This document shows, piece after piece, positions 1 to 7,494 of a stretch of 20,679 nucleotides of DNA; position 1 is the first letter of the stretch, and each line of letters opens with the position of its first letter. The notes below the pieces were generated by a model that was given only the letters and a program-made list of their open reading frames with translations, was not told the origin of the DNA and did no database searches. This stretch comes from an uncultured Ruminococcus sp. GTDB taxonomy: Bacteria; Bacillota; Clostridia; Oscillospirales; CAG-272. The stretch is from NCBI GenBank assembly GCA_902791785.1, contig CADAXH010000021.1, positions 1 to 20,679 on the forward strand, in the 5' to 3' direction. Position numbers and translations under genes: made by a program.

Positions 1-721
1 CTTCTGTTTCACTGCAGTTGTAAAGCGTCACATAGTCTCCCACATATTTGTTTTTGAGTTCAAGAGGTGTTCCTTCAGCCGCAATCATACCGCTGTCGAT
101 TATTACAACGTAATCAGCATCGGCGGCTTCCTCCATATAGTGAGTTGTAAGGAATACCGTCAGCTGTTTTTCTTTTCTAAGTACTTCTATTGTACTCCAG
201 AGCAGTTTTCGCGTCTGCGGATCAAGACCGGTAGTCGGCTCGTCGAGAATAAGTATTTCCGGGTTGTGCAGCAGAGCCCTGGCAATGTCTATTCTCCTCT
301 TCTGTCCCCCTGACAACTTTGCCAGAGGTCTGTCGGCAAAATCCTTGAATTCAAGCATTTCAGAGAGATCCGAAAATCTTTTTTCAAACGCTTTTCCGGT
401 AATGCCGTAAAGCGCGGCGCGGCTTCTCAGATTGTCCCGCGCAGACAGTTGTGCATCGAGTGCGGAATTCTGAAATACAACTCCGATACGTCTGCTTATG
501 GATTCGAAGCACTTGTCCACATCTTCGCCGCAGACAAAAATGCTTCCGCTGTCTTTTTTAAGCTGCCCGCATATCATTGAAATGGTAGTGGATTTTCCCG
601 CACCATTGACTCCTAGAAACGCAAACAGTTCTCCTCTTCTTACAGAAAATGACAAATCCCTGACAGCTTTCACTTCACCATAGGATTTGTTGAGGTTTTC
701 AATCGCTATTACTTTTTCCAT
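1..721 (-). CDS. ABC transporter ATP-binding protein, ABC-2 exporter type (partial)
   Basis: This is the nucleotide-binding subunit of a membrane exporter; it hydrolyses ATP to drive a separate permease. About 240 codons are visible and the C-terminus lies beyond the window edge. Walker A is GVNGAGKST (residues 37-45), the Q-loop glutamine is Q84, the signature is LSGGQ (136-140), Walker B is ILILDEP (156-162), the D-loop follows as TTGLDP, and the H-loop histidine is in TTHYMEEA. The LSGGQKRRIDIARAL and TGLDPQTR wording is that of the multidrug/antibiotic ABC-2 family (DrrA/CcmA-like). The start at 721 follows a purine-rich stretch (AGGAAAAAAGGG) and a strong promoter. The permease is expected just outside the window on the left. 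The substrate cannot be told from sequence. Confidence 0.93.
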   Translation of the reverse strand, partial: MEKVIAIENLNKSYGEVKAVRDLSFSVRRGELFAFLGVNGAGKSTTISMICGQLKKDSGSIFVCGEDVDKCFESISRRIGVVFQNSALDAQLSARDNLRSRAALYGITGKAFEKRFSDLSEMLEFKDFADRPLAKLSGGQKRRIDIARALLHNPEILILDEPTTGLDPQTRKLLWSTIEVLRKEKQLTVFLTTHYMEEAADADYVVIIDSGMIAAEGTPLELKNKYVGDYVTLYNCSETE

Positions 722-792
722 TTTCCCTTTTTTCCTTTTTTCTATTCTGAACTGAGCCTCCATCCGTGAAACACAAGTTCAAAACCTGTATT

Positions 793-820
793 ATTATATA
801 TTGCTAAACGATATTGTCAA
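793..820 (-). promoter_or_regulatory. Sigma-A promoter of the ABC exporter gene
   Basis: Read on the minus strand, a perfect TTGACA (-35, 815-820) and a perfect TATAAT (-10, 793-798) are separated by 16 bases. Transcription would start near 786 and leave a leader of about 65 bases before the ATG at 721. Confidence 0.75.
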
Positions 821-828
821 GACTTGCG

Positions 829-857
829 TTGCAAATTTGTCATATCGGATGTATAAT
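829..857 (+). promoter_or_regulatory. Sigma-A promoter of pth-mfd
   Basis: TTGCAA (829-834) and TATAAT (852-857) are separated by 17 bases. The start would be near 864, giving a short leader of about 26 bases that contains the AGGAGG ribosome binding site at 876-881. The promoter lies only 8 bases from the -35 box of the divergent ABC gene. Confidence 0.75.
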
Positions 858-889
858 TGCAGCAATGAACAGAAGAGGAGGAATAAGGC

Positions 890-1477
890 ATGTTCGGAAA
901 ACGGTCTACAGGCGTCAAGTGGCTCATTGTCGGTCTTGGAAATCCGGGAAAGAAATATGAGAACACCAGACACAATGTTGGTTTTCAATCTGTTAACTAT
1001 ATTGCGGATAAACTGAAAGTCAAGATTAACCGTTCAAAGTTTCATTCATTGACATGTACGTGTGAAATTGAAAACGAAAAAGCCATGCTGATGCTTCCTC
1101 AGACTTTCATGAATGAATCCGGAATAGCTGTCGAAGAGGCCGCATCTTTTTACAAATTGAACCCGGAGAACATCATTGTCATTTTCGATGACATTGCATT
1201 GAACCCGGGGGCAATCAGAATAAAGACAAAAGGCAGTTCAGGCGGCCATAACGGCCTGAAAAGCATACAGGGTATGCTGAACAGCGAAAACTATCAACGA
1301 ATAAAAATCGGTACAGGAGATCGATTGGACAAGGACAGCGATCTTGCCGACTGGGTACTCGGACAACTGACTGATCAGGAGAAAAAACTCATCTACGACC
1401 GTTTTGAAGACATTTATTCTTCTGTCAGACTGATTGTATCGGGCAATACCGAAAAGGCAATGAACAGTTACAACTGA
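890..1477 (+). CDS. pth: Peptidyl-tRNA hydrolase
   Basis: This cytoplasmic enzyme cleaves the ester bond of peptidyl-tRNAs released from stalled ribosomes and so recycles tRNA. The protein is 195 residues, the usual size. The signature GLGNPG..Y..TRHNVGF is at 15-32. Residues matching the E. coli active site are Asn18 (N10), the catalytic His28 (H20), Asn75 in TFMNESG (N68), Asp101 in IFDDI (D93) and Asn121 in GGHNGL (N114). The N-terminus is about eight residues longer than in many homologues, but AGGAGG lies 8 bases before the ATG, so the start is well supported. The TGA stop shares one base with the mfd ATG (TGATG), which suggests translational coupling; pth-mfd is a common Firmicutes gene pair. 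Confidence 0.97.
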   Translation: MFGKRSTGVKWLIVGLGNPGKKYENTRHNVGFQSVNYIADKLKVKINRSKFHSLTCTCEIENEKAMLMLPQTFMNESGIAVEEAASFYKLNPENIIVIFDDIALNPGAIRIKTKGSSGGHNGLKSIQGMLNSENYQRIKIGTGDRLDKDSDLADWVLGQLTDQEKKLIYDRFEDIYSSVRLIVSGNTEKAMNSYN

Positions 1478-4400
1478 TGGGAATTATCGAACAAAAACTC
1501 AGGGAAGAAAGTGAATACGGAAAAATACTGACAAACATCCGTGAATGTTTTTATTCACAGAAAAAACTTCCTTCTATACTGACCGGCTTATGCGAGGGGG
1601 GCAGAAATGCTTTTCTCGCCTCTTTGGCGTGTGAAAAAATCACCAAGTCTCCAATGCTCATCATCACATCTGACGAAAAGACTTCAAACAGAATCAACTC
1701 TTCTCTTCTTGCTCTCGGAATCAGATCAAAAGTGTTCCCTGTCAGAGATCCTGTTTTTTACGATATTGTATCATCACACGACATTGAATATGAGAGATTG
1801 TCAACTCTTGTTTCACTTCTGGAAAACGAACTTGACTGTGTCATAACAACTCCCGATGCGGCACTGCAGTACACTATTCCCATGGTCAAGCTCCAGCAGC
1901 ACAACATCACCCTGACAAAAGGTGAAGAATATCCCATAGACAAACTGTTGAAAGTGCTGAATTCATCCGGATATATTAGGTGCACACTTGTCGATGGAAA
2001 AGGACAGTTTTCAGTGCGCGGAGGAATAGTCGACGTTTATCCTCCCCAGCTCGAAAAGCCTGTGCGTATTGAATTTTTCGGAGATGAAATAGATTCGATT
2101 TCAACATTTGATGTAATGACTCAGAGAAGAAAAGATGAAATTGAAAAAGTCAACATCACATGTGCAAGAGAAATCCTGATAGATCAGCAGACAAGAACAG
2201 AGCTCGCTTCCCTGCTGAAAAAACACCTCAAAAAGGGGCTTTCTCCAAACGTTGAAGAGACAATCAGACATGAAATAGGGGTGCTTGAATCAGGCATTGA
2301 GCCACAATTTCTGGATAAATACATATCTTACATCTATCCTCAGGCATGTTCCCTTCTGGACTGGTTCATAGACGAATCCGTAGTTTGTGTGATTGAACAC
2401 AAGTCATGCATAGACAGGCTTGACTCCTCCCTTGCTCATACAATGGAGACAACAAAAGAGCTCATTCTGGAAGGAGCCATGCTGGCAAAGTATTCACTCT
2501 ATTCTCAGGACGAGAGTGATTTCGAATCGTTCATTTACAGAAATCCAACCATTTTCATAGACTCATTTTTGTCCAAATCTGATTACAAACTGTCAGGACT
2601 GTTTAGCATTGAAGCGAGAAAAACCGGATCGTTCTCGGGAAACTACGAGATGGTTTTCGAAGACGTCAAGTCGTATCTGAGAGCCAGAGAAGCAGTTCTC
2701 ATTTTGTGTGAAAACAATGTTGAAGCCACAAATCTGTCCAACCTGCTCAGGGATGCTGAAATAAAAAACAGTGTTGTAAAATCGTATTTTGATCTGAAAG
2801 AAGTTCCTCTTGGATATGTATATATAACCACATTGGATTTTGGGGGTTTCGAGCTGCCAAAGACCAGATTTGCATGCATATCCCTTTGTGATGACATAAC
2901 GCTGAAAAAGAAGATGTCCAACAGAAAAGCATCTTCAAAAACCAAAATAAGCGCAAAAGAAAAAATACTTTCATATGCTGATCTTGAAGTCGGCGATTAT
3001 GTCGTTCATGAAGCCCATGGAATAGGAAAATACATGGGGATTGAAAACATCAAGACAATTGACGGAACCAGAAAAGACCACATAAAAATCCAGTACGCAG
3101 GCACATCGGTTCTGTTCATTCCGTGTGAACAGGTCGACATGATATCAAAGTATATCGGAGCAGGTGCGGATACGGACTCTGTAAAACTTTCCGGATTTGG
3201 CACCAAAGACTGGGAAAGAACAAAGTCAAGAGTAAAAAATGATCTGAAGAGCATGGCAAAAGAGCTGATTGCCCTATATGCCGAAAGGATGAGAAGACCA
3301 GGAATCAAATATCCGAAAGATGATGCAATTCAGGAAGAATTTGAATCTACATTTGAATACGACGAGACTGACGCACAGCTCGTTGCTGCCGAAGAAATCA
3401 AGCACGACATGGAAAGGCCGGTTCCAATGGACAGACTACTATGCGGTGACGTTGGATTTGGAAAAACAGAAGTCGCACTGAGGGCAGCATTCAAAGCAGT
3501 AACCGCAGGCAAGCAGGTAGCCATTCTTGCCCCGACTACTATTCTTGCCAACCAGCACTATCAGACAATTCTGACCAGAATGCGTTCATTCCCTGTCCAG
3601 GTTGCTCTTCTCTCCAGATTCAAAACCAATAAAGAACTCGAGGTTTCCTTGAGAGCAATAAAGCGTGGCGCAGTGGATATAGTTGTCGGAACTCACAGAC
3701 TTTTATCCAAAGATGTAGAATTCAAAGATCTTGGACTTGTCATAATTGATGAGGAACAGCGCTTCGGAGTTGCCCACAAAGAAAAACTTAAACAAATGGC
3801 AAAAAATGTTGACGTTCTGACAATGACAGCTACACCTATCCCGAGAACGCTCAATATGGCAATGAACTCAATAAGGGATATGTCTGTTCTCGATGAAGCG
3901 CCCAGCGACAGAGTTCCGGTTCAGACTTATGTTCTGGAACATGATGATATTATAATTGACGAAGCAATAAGACGCGAATTGAGAAGAGGCGGGCAGGTAT
4001 TCTATCTGTATAATGATATTGAATCGATGCCCAGAGTAGTAAACAGGCTGAGAAATGCTTTTCCTGACAATTCCGTGGAATTTGCTCACGGACAAATGGA
4101 TAAAGAAAGACTGGCTGAAATATGGCAGGATCTGGTAAATGGATCAATAGACATTCTTGTCTGCACCACCATTATTGAGACAGGGGTTGATGTGCCAAAC
4201 GCCAATACCCTGATAATAGAGAATGCAGACAGAATGGGTCTGTCTCAGCTTCACCAGATAAGAGGAAGAGTAGGCAGAAGTTCAAGAAGGGCATATGCAT
4301 ATTTCACATTCAGAAAAGGCAAATCCCTTTCTGAAGTTGCAACAAAGCGTCTTCAGGCCATAAGGGATTTTACAGAGTTTGGTTCAGGCTTCAAAATCGC

Positions 4401-4992
4401 ATTGAGAGATCTGGAAATCCGAGGCGCAGGCGAAGTCCTTGGAGCGCACCAGCATGGTCACATGCAGAGTGTGGGATATGACATGTATGTCAAGATTCTG
4501 AACGAAGCAGTGCTTGAAGAAAAAGGTGTCAAAATACCGGAAAAAACCGATTGTGTAATATCTATGAACAAGGATTCGTTTATCCCGACTTCCTACATCG
4601 AAAGCGACAATCAGAGAATTGATGTATACAAAAAAATATCTTCCGTGACGAGCGAAGAGGACGTTGACGACGTTGCTGCCGAACTGCTCGACAGATACGG
4701 AGATATTCCACTCCCGGTTGAGAATCTCTTGAATATAGCGCTTGTAAGATCGATGGGGTGCAGGTCAAACATTGAAAAGATTGAACAGAACAGGGATCAG
4801 ATCATAATTGTTCCTAAAGAACTCAATCTCAGGCTGTGGGCAGAAGTCTCTGCATCATTCAGAAATCGCATGTCCATAGTGCCCACAAGCAAACCTCTTA
4901 TCAGGTGCAAACCGGCACCGGGAGAGCCCGTTTTCAAATTCGTTCAAAAAGTATTAACAATTTATCTCAAATTGTTGAACACAAATGGGTAG
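1477..4992 (+). CDS. mfd: Transcription-repair coupling factor
   Basis: Mfd removes RNA polymerase stalled at DNA lesions and recruits UvrA for nucleotide excision repair. The protein is 1171 residues, full length for the family. In order it has a UvrB-like N-terminal module (RGGIVDVYPP, then IEFFGDEIDSI), the RNA-polymerase-interacting domain with VGDYVVHEAHGIGKY and YAGTSVLFIPCEQ, a RecG-like translocase, and the C-terminal domain. Walker A is GDVGFGKTE (657-665), motif II is DEEQ (758-761), motif III is MTATPIPRTL, motif VI is RGRVGR (929-934), and the TRG-type motif is LEIRGAGEVLGAHQHGH. The start overlaps the pth stop. The last 74 bases, including the TAG stop, recur at 6109-6182; this copy is the one that completes the reading frame. 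Confidence 0.97.
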   Translation: MGIIEQKLREESEYGKILTNIRECFYSQKKLPSILTGLCEGGRNAFLASLACEKITKSPMLIITSDEKTSNRINSSLLALGIRSKVFPVRDPVFYDIVSSHDIEYERLSTLVSLLENELDCVITTPDAALQYTIPMVKLQQHNITLTKGEEYPIDKLLKVLNSSGYIRCTLVDGKGQFSVRGGIVDVYPPQLEKPVRIEFFGDEIDSISTFDVMTQRRKDEIEKVNITCAREILIDQQTRTELASLLKKHLKKGLSPNVEETIRHEIGVLESGIEPQFLDKYISYIYPQACSLLDWFIDESVVCVIEHKSCIDRLDSSLAHTMETTKELILEGAMLAKYSLYSQDESDFESFIYRNPTIFIDSFLSKSDYKLSGLFSIEARKTGSFSGNYEMVFEDVKSYLRAREAVLILCENNVEATNLSNLLRDAEIKNSVVKSYFDLKEVPLGYVYITTLDFGGFELPKTRFACISLCDDITLKKKMSNRKASSKTKISAKEKILSYADLEVGDYVVHEAHGIGKYMGIENIKTIDGTRKDHIKIQYAGTSVLFIPCEQVDMISKYIGAGADTDSVKLSGFGTKDWERTKSRVKNDLKSMAKELIALYAERMRRPGIKYPKDDAIQEEFESTFEYDETDAQLVAAEEIKHDMERPVPMDRLLCGDVGFGKTEVALRAAFKAVTAGKQVAILAPTTILANQHYQTILTRMRSFPVQVALLSRFKTNKELEVSLRAIKRGAVDIVVGTHRLLSKDVEFKDLGLVIIDEEQRFGVAHKEKLKQMAKNVDVLTMTATPIPRTLNMAMNSIRDMSVLDEAPSDRVPVQTYVLEHDDIIIDEAIRRELRRGGQVFYLYNDIESMPRVVNRLRNAFPDNSVEFAHGQMDKERLAEIWQDLVNGSIDILVCTTIIETGVDVPNANTLIIENADRMGLSQLHQIRGRVGRSSRRAYAYFTFRKGKSLSEVATKRLQAIRDFTEFGSGFKIALRDLEIRGAGEVLGAHQHGHMQSVGYDMYVKILNEAVLEEKGVKIPEKTDCVISMNKDSFIPTSYIESDNQRIDVYKKISSVTSEEDVDDVAAELLDRYGDIPLPVENLLNIALVRSMGCRSNIEKIEQNRDQIIIVPKELNLRLWAEVSASFRNRMSIVPTSKPLIRCKPAPGEPVFKFVQKVLTIYLKLLNTNG

Positions 4993-4994
4993 AC
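4921..4994 (+). repeat. mfd 3'-end direct repeat, copy 1
   Basis: These 74 bases encode the last 23 residues of Mfd plus its TAG stop. They match 6109-6182 without gaps at an offset of exactly 1188 bases, with 6 mismatches by eye. Matching stops abruptly after TAGAC. Confidence 0.9.
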
Positions 4995-4995
4995 T

Positions 4996-5190
4996 TTGAA
5001 TGTTAAGAATCGATATCTATACGAGTTGCACAATACTTTTGGTTTCACCGAGGAAGAAGCAATTCTAATTTTTTCCGTTTATCAAAGAGTGGATTAATTA
5101 TTCCCGTATGAGACAGATCTTCAAAGGGCTTGGAAATGTGCAAGATTGATTGGTGGCTTAGTGAATGACATTGTTGGGGTGTTACAATGA
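4996..5190 (+). pseudogene. Decayed short reading frame with one in-frame stop
   Basis: Directly after the mfd stop, in the same frame, about 64 codons read through with a single interruption, a TAA at 5095-5097. The first half includes FGFTEEEAILIFSVYQRVD and the second includes YETDLQRAWKCARLIGGLVN. Both halves have protein-like composition. The frame ends at TGA 5188-5190, which overlaps the ATG of the next gene in an ATGA arrangement typical of coupled genes. No ATG start or convincing ribosome binding site precedes it, so it may be the truncated end of a gene cut at the insert boundary. I do not recognise the family. Confidence 0.35.
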
Positions 5191-5559
5191 AATATAAAGT
5201 TTTGACAATAATTGAAATTGTATTTTTTGCAATATTGTTGCTTGTTCTTGGTTCGTTATTTGTTCAATCGGCATCAAATTCAATTGATGGCGTGGACAAA
5301 TTAGCTATAGGGATTGTGGTACTTCTTTTTTTGCCTACATTTATATGTGAGTTTTTAATATTTTCATTCATTAGATGCATTTTTTCTGGCAAAAAAAGAG
5401 CTTGTTGTTCCAATTGCAGGAATAATTATTTCTTCTACTAGTTTCTTATGTCCAATTTGTGCTTTGTTTTGTGTCAACATTCATATATACAACACACTTG
5501 TGGTAATATCCTGGGCACTTTTGTTGAATGAAGTGCATTCTCTAAACGAAATTGTATAG
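5187..5559 (+). pseudogene. Small membrane protein gene, frameshifted in an A7 run
   Basis: The ATG at 5187 follows GGGGTG with a 5-base spacing. The open frame encodes two hydrophobic segments (about residues 5-27 and 39-62) and then runs into unrelated residues and a stop at about 5441. Dropping one A from the seven-A run at 5391-5397 restores a frame that continues as KKELVVPIAGIIISSTSF and ends at TAG 5557-5559, about 123 residues in all. The restored protein aligns over its length with the next gene: MK..K.I.II at the start, LLVL in the first helix, F(I/L)..E(L/F)L...FI(R/K)C(I/L) in the second, then (V/I)AGI in the third. A one-base insertion is therefore the simplest reading. Function is unknown. 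Confidence 0.55.
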
Positions 5560-5572
5560 GCAGGTGCTTAGA

Positions 5573-5962
5573 ATGAAGGTAATCAAAATAATTCAAATCA
5601 TATCAATAATTTTGTCGTCAATTGTATTGCTTGTTTTATGTTCTTCATTTGGCGGCTTCTTTGTAGCAGTGTTTATGTTTCCGCTTTTTATATCTGAACT
5701 ACTGTTGCTATCGTTTATAAAATGTTTAATAAAACACAGAAACAATGCCATCAAAAATGTATGTGTTGCTGGAATTGGACTTATTGTTTCCTGTCTTATT
5801 TTTTCCATTATCTTCATTATTTACACTTCAAATCATTCTGATTTCGTTAATGTATATTTGGGTGGATCGTATTTGTCAGCATTATTATCATCAATTATGA
5901 GGTTTGTAGTTCTTGTTTTATCAAAAAAACATTCTGATGGCAATCAATCACCACAGAGCTAA
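5573..5962 (+). CDS. Small integral membrane protein, paralogue of the preceding gene
   Basis: The protein is 129 residues from the ATG at 5573, with AGGTG six bases upstream; a TTG at 5552 is an alternative but has worse support. Hydrophobic segments lie near residues 5-27, 28-48, 57-79 and 91-113, giving three or four membrane spans, with a short polar C-terminus ending in NQSPQS. It is the intact member of a tandem pair with the frameshifted gene just upstream and lies inside the AT-rich insert. Small tandem membrane proteins are sometimes immunity or accessory proteins, but nothing in the sequence points to a function here. I do not recognise the family. Confidence 0.6.
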   Translation: MKVIKIIQIISIILSSIVLLVLCSSFGGFFVAVFMFPLFISELLLLSFIKCLIKHRNNAIKNVCVAGIGLIVSCLIFSIIFIIYTSNHSDFVNVYLGGSYLSALLSSIMRFVVLVLSKKHSDGNQSPQS

Positions 5963-6108
5963 AGCTATGTCCTGTAAAAGTCCTTGTTGACTATCCTAAT
6001 CAATGTTGGTGTGGTGTTAAGCAATTTTGAATGTAATTTTGCTGACAAAATAATGGAATTATAGTAGCACTTACGATAATGTCTGTAATTATGTTAAAAA
6101 CAACACTA

Positions 6109-6182
6109 GGAAAGCCCGTTTTCAAATTCGTTCAAAAAGTTTTTACAATTTATCCCAAATTATTGAAAACAAATGGGTAGAC
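6109..6182 (+). repeat. mfd 3'-end direct repeat, copy 2
   Basis: This is the second copy of the mfd tail, 1188 bases downstream of the first. It still ends in TAGAC, but four of the encoded residues have changed (Glu to Lys, Leu to Phe, Leu to Pro, Asn to Lys), as expected of a copy no longer selected as protein. It is not attached to any mfd body. Its final bases supply the -35 hexamer of the next promoter. Confidence 0.9.
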
Positions 6183-6205
6183 ATTACTTTTAATAAATAG
6201 TATAA
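6178..6205 (+). promoter_or_regulatory. Promoter of the foldase operon, overlapping the duplicated mfd stop
   Basis: TAGACA (6178-6183, five of six matches to TTGACA) and a perfect TATAAT (6200-6205) are separated by 16 bases. The -35 box begins with the TAG of the duplicated mfd tail. Transcription would begin near 6212. Confidence 0.6.
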
Positions 6206-6244
6206 TATCATTCACGTTGTTTATATTAAACAAATCGAAATCCC

Positions 6245-6266
6245 GAGCGAAACAAATAATTCGCTC
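6245..6266 (+). other. Hairpin in the 5' leader of the foldase gene
   Basis: GAGCGAA (6245-6251) and TTCGCTC (6260-6266) form a perfect 7-bp stem with an 8-base loop. It lies 16 bases before the AAGGAG ribosome binding site and has no T-run after it, so it is a leader or mRNA-stability structure rather than a terminator. Confidence 0.4.
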
Positions 6267-6297
6267 AACCATATACAAGTTTAAGGAGATTTTATCA

Positions 6298-7491
6298 ATG
6301 AAAAGAAAAGATTGGGCAAAAGTTCTCGTTTTAGTTCTGACGATCGCTTTTGTTATTCCATGTTTATCTTCCTGTGCATCAGCTACCAAAGTAATGACAC
6401 TTAAAGCTGACAACGGCAAGACTTATACAGTAAACAAGGAACAGTTCGAGTTCCTGATGTGTTACACAAAAGCAAATTTCTTTATGAACAATAGTTTGCC
6501 TTCAAGCTATGACATAGCAAGTGTATGGGAACAGAAAACAGAGTCTGAACAGACATATGATGATTTTTACAAACAGGCAGTTATAAACCAGCTCAAAGGA
6601 AGAGTAGTTGAGGAATATCTGTTTGACAAGTATGGTCTGAAGCTGAATGACGAAGAAACTGCAACACAGAAAAAGAACATCCAGACACAGGTAACAAACC
6701 TCGGCGGCACCGGTTCATATAAACAGTACTGGGGCTACAGATGGCAGATGCTCTATGACTATACTCTTTGCAATCTTCGTACAGATGCTATAGTCGACTA
6801 TCTCTATGGTGAGAACGGAACTGACAAGGTGACAGACGAAGAACTTGAGAAATACTATCAGGACAATTACACTGGCTATTACATAATCATGCTCGACATG
6901 ACTCACAAAGTTGTAGTTGATGAAGAAGGAAACAAAGTCCGCACCACATCAAAAGACAGCGATGGTAACGAAGTTGAAAATGACGAATACAAACTGGAAG
7001 AACTCACTGATGAAGAAAAAGAAGAAAAAGCACTTCTTCCTCAGATCCTCATCTACAAACTCGAAGATGATGCAGACTTCCAGGAGCTCGCAGTTGAATA
7101 TTCAGACAACTACCTGAGTGTCAAGTATCCTAATGGTTTGTTTGTCCTCAAGGATTCATCACTTGTAAATGATGCAGCTGTAACAAGTGCACTCAAAGAT
7201 CTTGAAGTTGGCAGTTACACATCTCCGATTTCCATAAGTGATGGTAAATATACCTACATCATCAAGAGAATTCCTCTGAGAGACAAAGTGTACGAAGATG
7301 AAGATTATTCTGATTTGTTCTCTTCATACAAAGACACAGTCAAGTTTGACAAGTATGATAAACTGGTTGAAAACTACGTCAACCTTATCGAAGTGAATGA
7401 TTCAGCTATTGCAAATAGTTCAATGGCTAAAACATTCCTGACAGAATACGTTGATTACTATTATCAATATTTGCGTAAATCTTCAAGATAA
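6298..7491 (+). CDS. SurA/PrsA-like peptidyl-prolyl isomerase family lipoprotein
   Basis: This is a predicted surface lipoprotein that helps fold exported proteins. It has 397 residues from the ATG at 6298, preceded by AAGGAG with a 9-base gap. A basic start, a hydrophobic core and the lipobox LSSC place the lipidated cysteine at residue 26. A SurA-N-like helical region follows (about 45-200), then a parvulin-like region with the usual ADFQELAVEYSDN and LKDLEVGSYTSPI elements and a closing strand GKYTYIIKR. The strand that normally carries the active-site histidine reads YYIIMLDM, and the usual closing histidine is a tyrosine. A Lys/Glu/Asp-rich insert sits inside the domain. It may therefore act as a chaperone without strong isomerase activity. 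The next gene starts three bases after its stop. Confidence 0.8.
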   Translation: MKRKDWAKVLVLVLTIAFVIPCLSSCASATKVMTLKADNGKTYTVNKEQFEFLMCYTKANFFMNNSLPSSYDIASVWEQKTESEQTYDDFYKQAVINQLKGRVVEEYLFDKYGLKLNDEETATQKKNIQTQVTNLGGTGSYKQYWGYRWQMLYDYTLCNLRTDAIVDYLYGENGTDKVTDEELEKYYQDNYTGYYIIMLDMTHKVVVDEEGNKVRTTSKDSDGNEVENDEYKLEELTDEEKEEKALLPQILIYKLEDDADFQELAVEYSDNYLSVKYPNGLFVLKDSSLVNDAAVTSALKDLEVGSYTSPISISDGKYTYIIKRIPLRDKVYEDEDYSDLFSSYKDTVKFDKYDKLVENYVNLIEVNDSAIANSSMAKTFLTEYVDYYYQYLRKSSR

Positions 7492-7494
7492 AAC

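Larger units (their letters stand above)
4995..6182. other. AT-rich insert bounded by duplicated mfd 3' end (possible relic element)
   Basis: Between the two copies of the mfd tail lies about 1.1 kb that is visibly more AT-rich than the flanking genes. It holds a decayed short frame (4996-5190), two related small membrane protein genes (5187-5559, frameshifted; 5573-5962), and a tail at 5963-6108 in which I see no gene. No integrase, transposase or terminal inverted repeat was recognised. The layout resembles a small integrated element that brought its own copy of the target gene's 3' end, or the remains of a tandem duplication. Which of these it is remains an inference. Confidence 0.5.

Noticed and set aside
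5391..5398. A7-G in the first membrane protein gene as a programmed -1 frameshift (A AAA AAG)
   Set aside because: The heptamer is not in the required phase, and the downstream frame needs a +1 shift (loss of one A), so mutation or polymerase slippage fits better.
4995..6108. Complete insertion sequence or transposon
   Set aside because: No transposase-like frame, terminal inverted repeats or short target duplication could be seen; the only repeats are the 74-base mfd copies.
6046..6180. An open frame running through the insert tail into the second mfd copy (ending KLLKTNG)
   Set aside because: It starts after a TGA, has no ribosome binding site, and its last part is only the copied mfd end with unselected changes.
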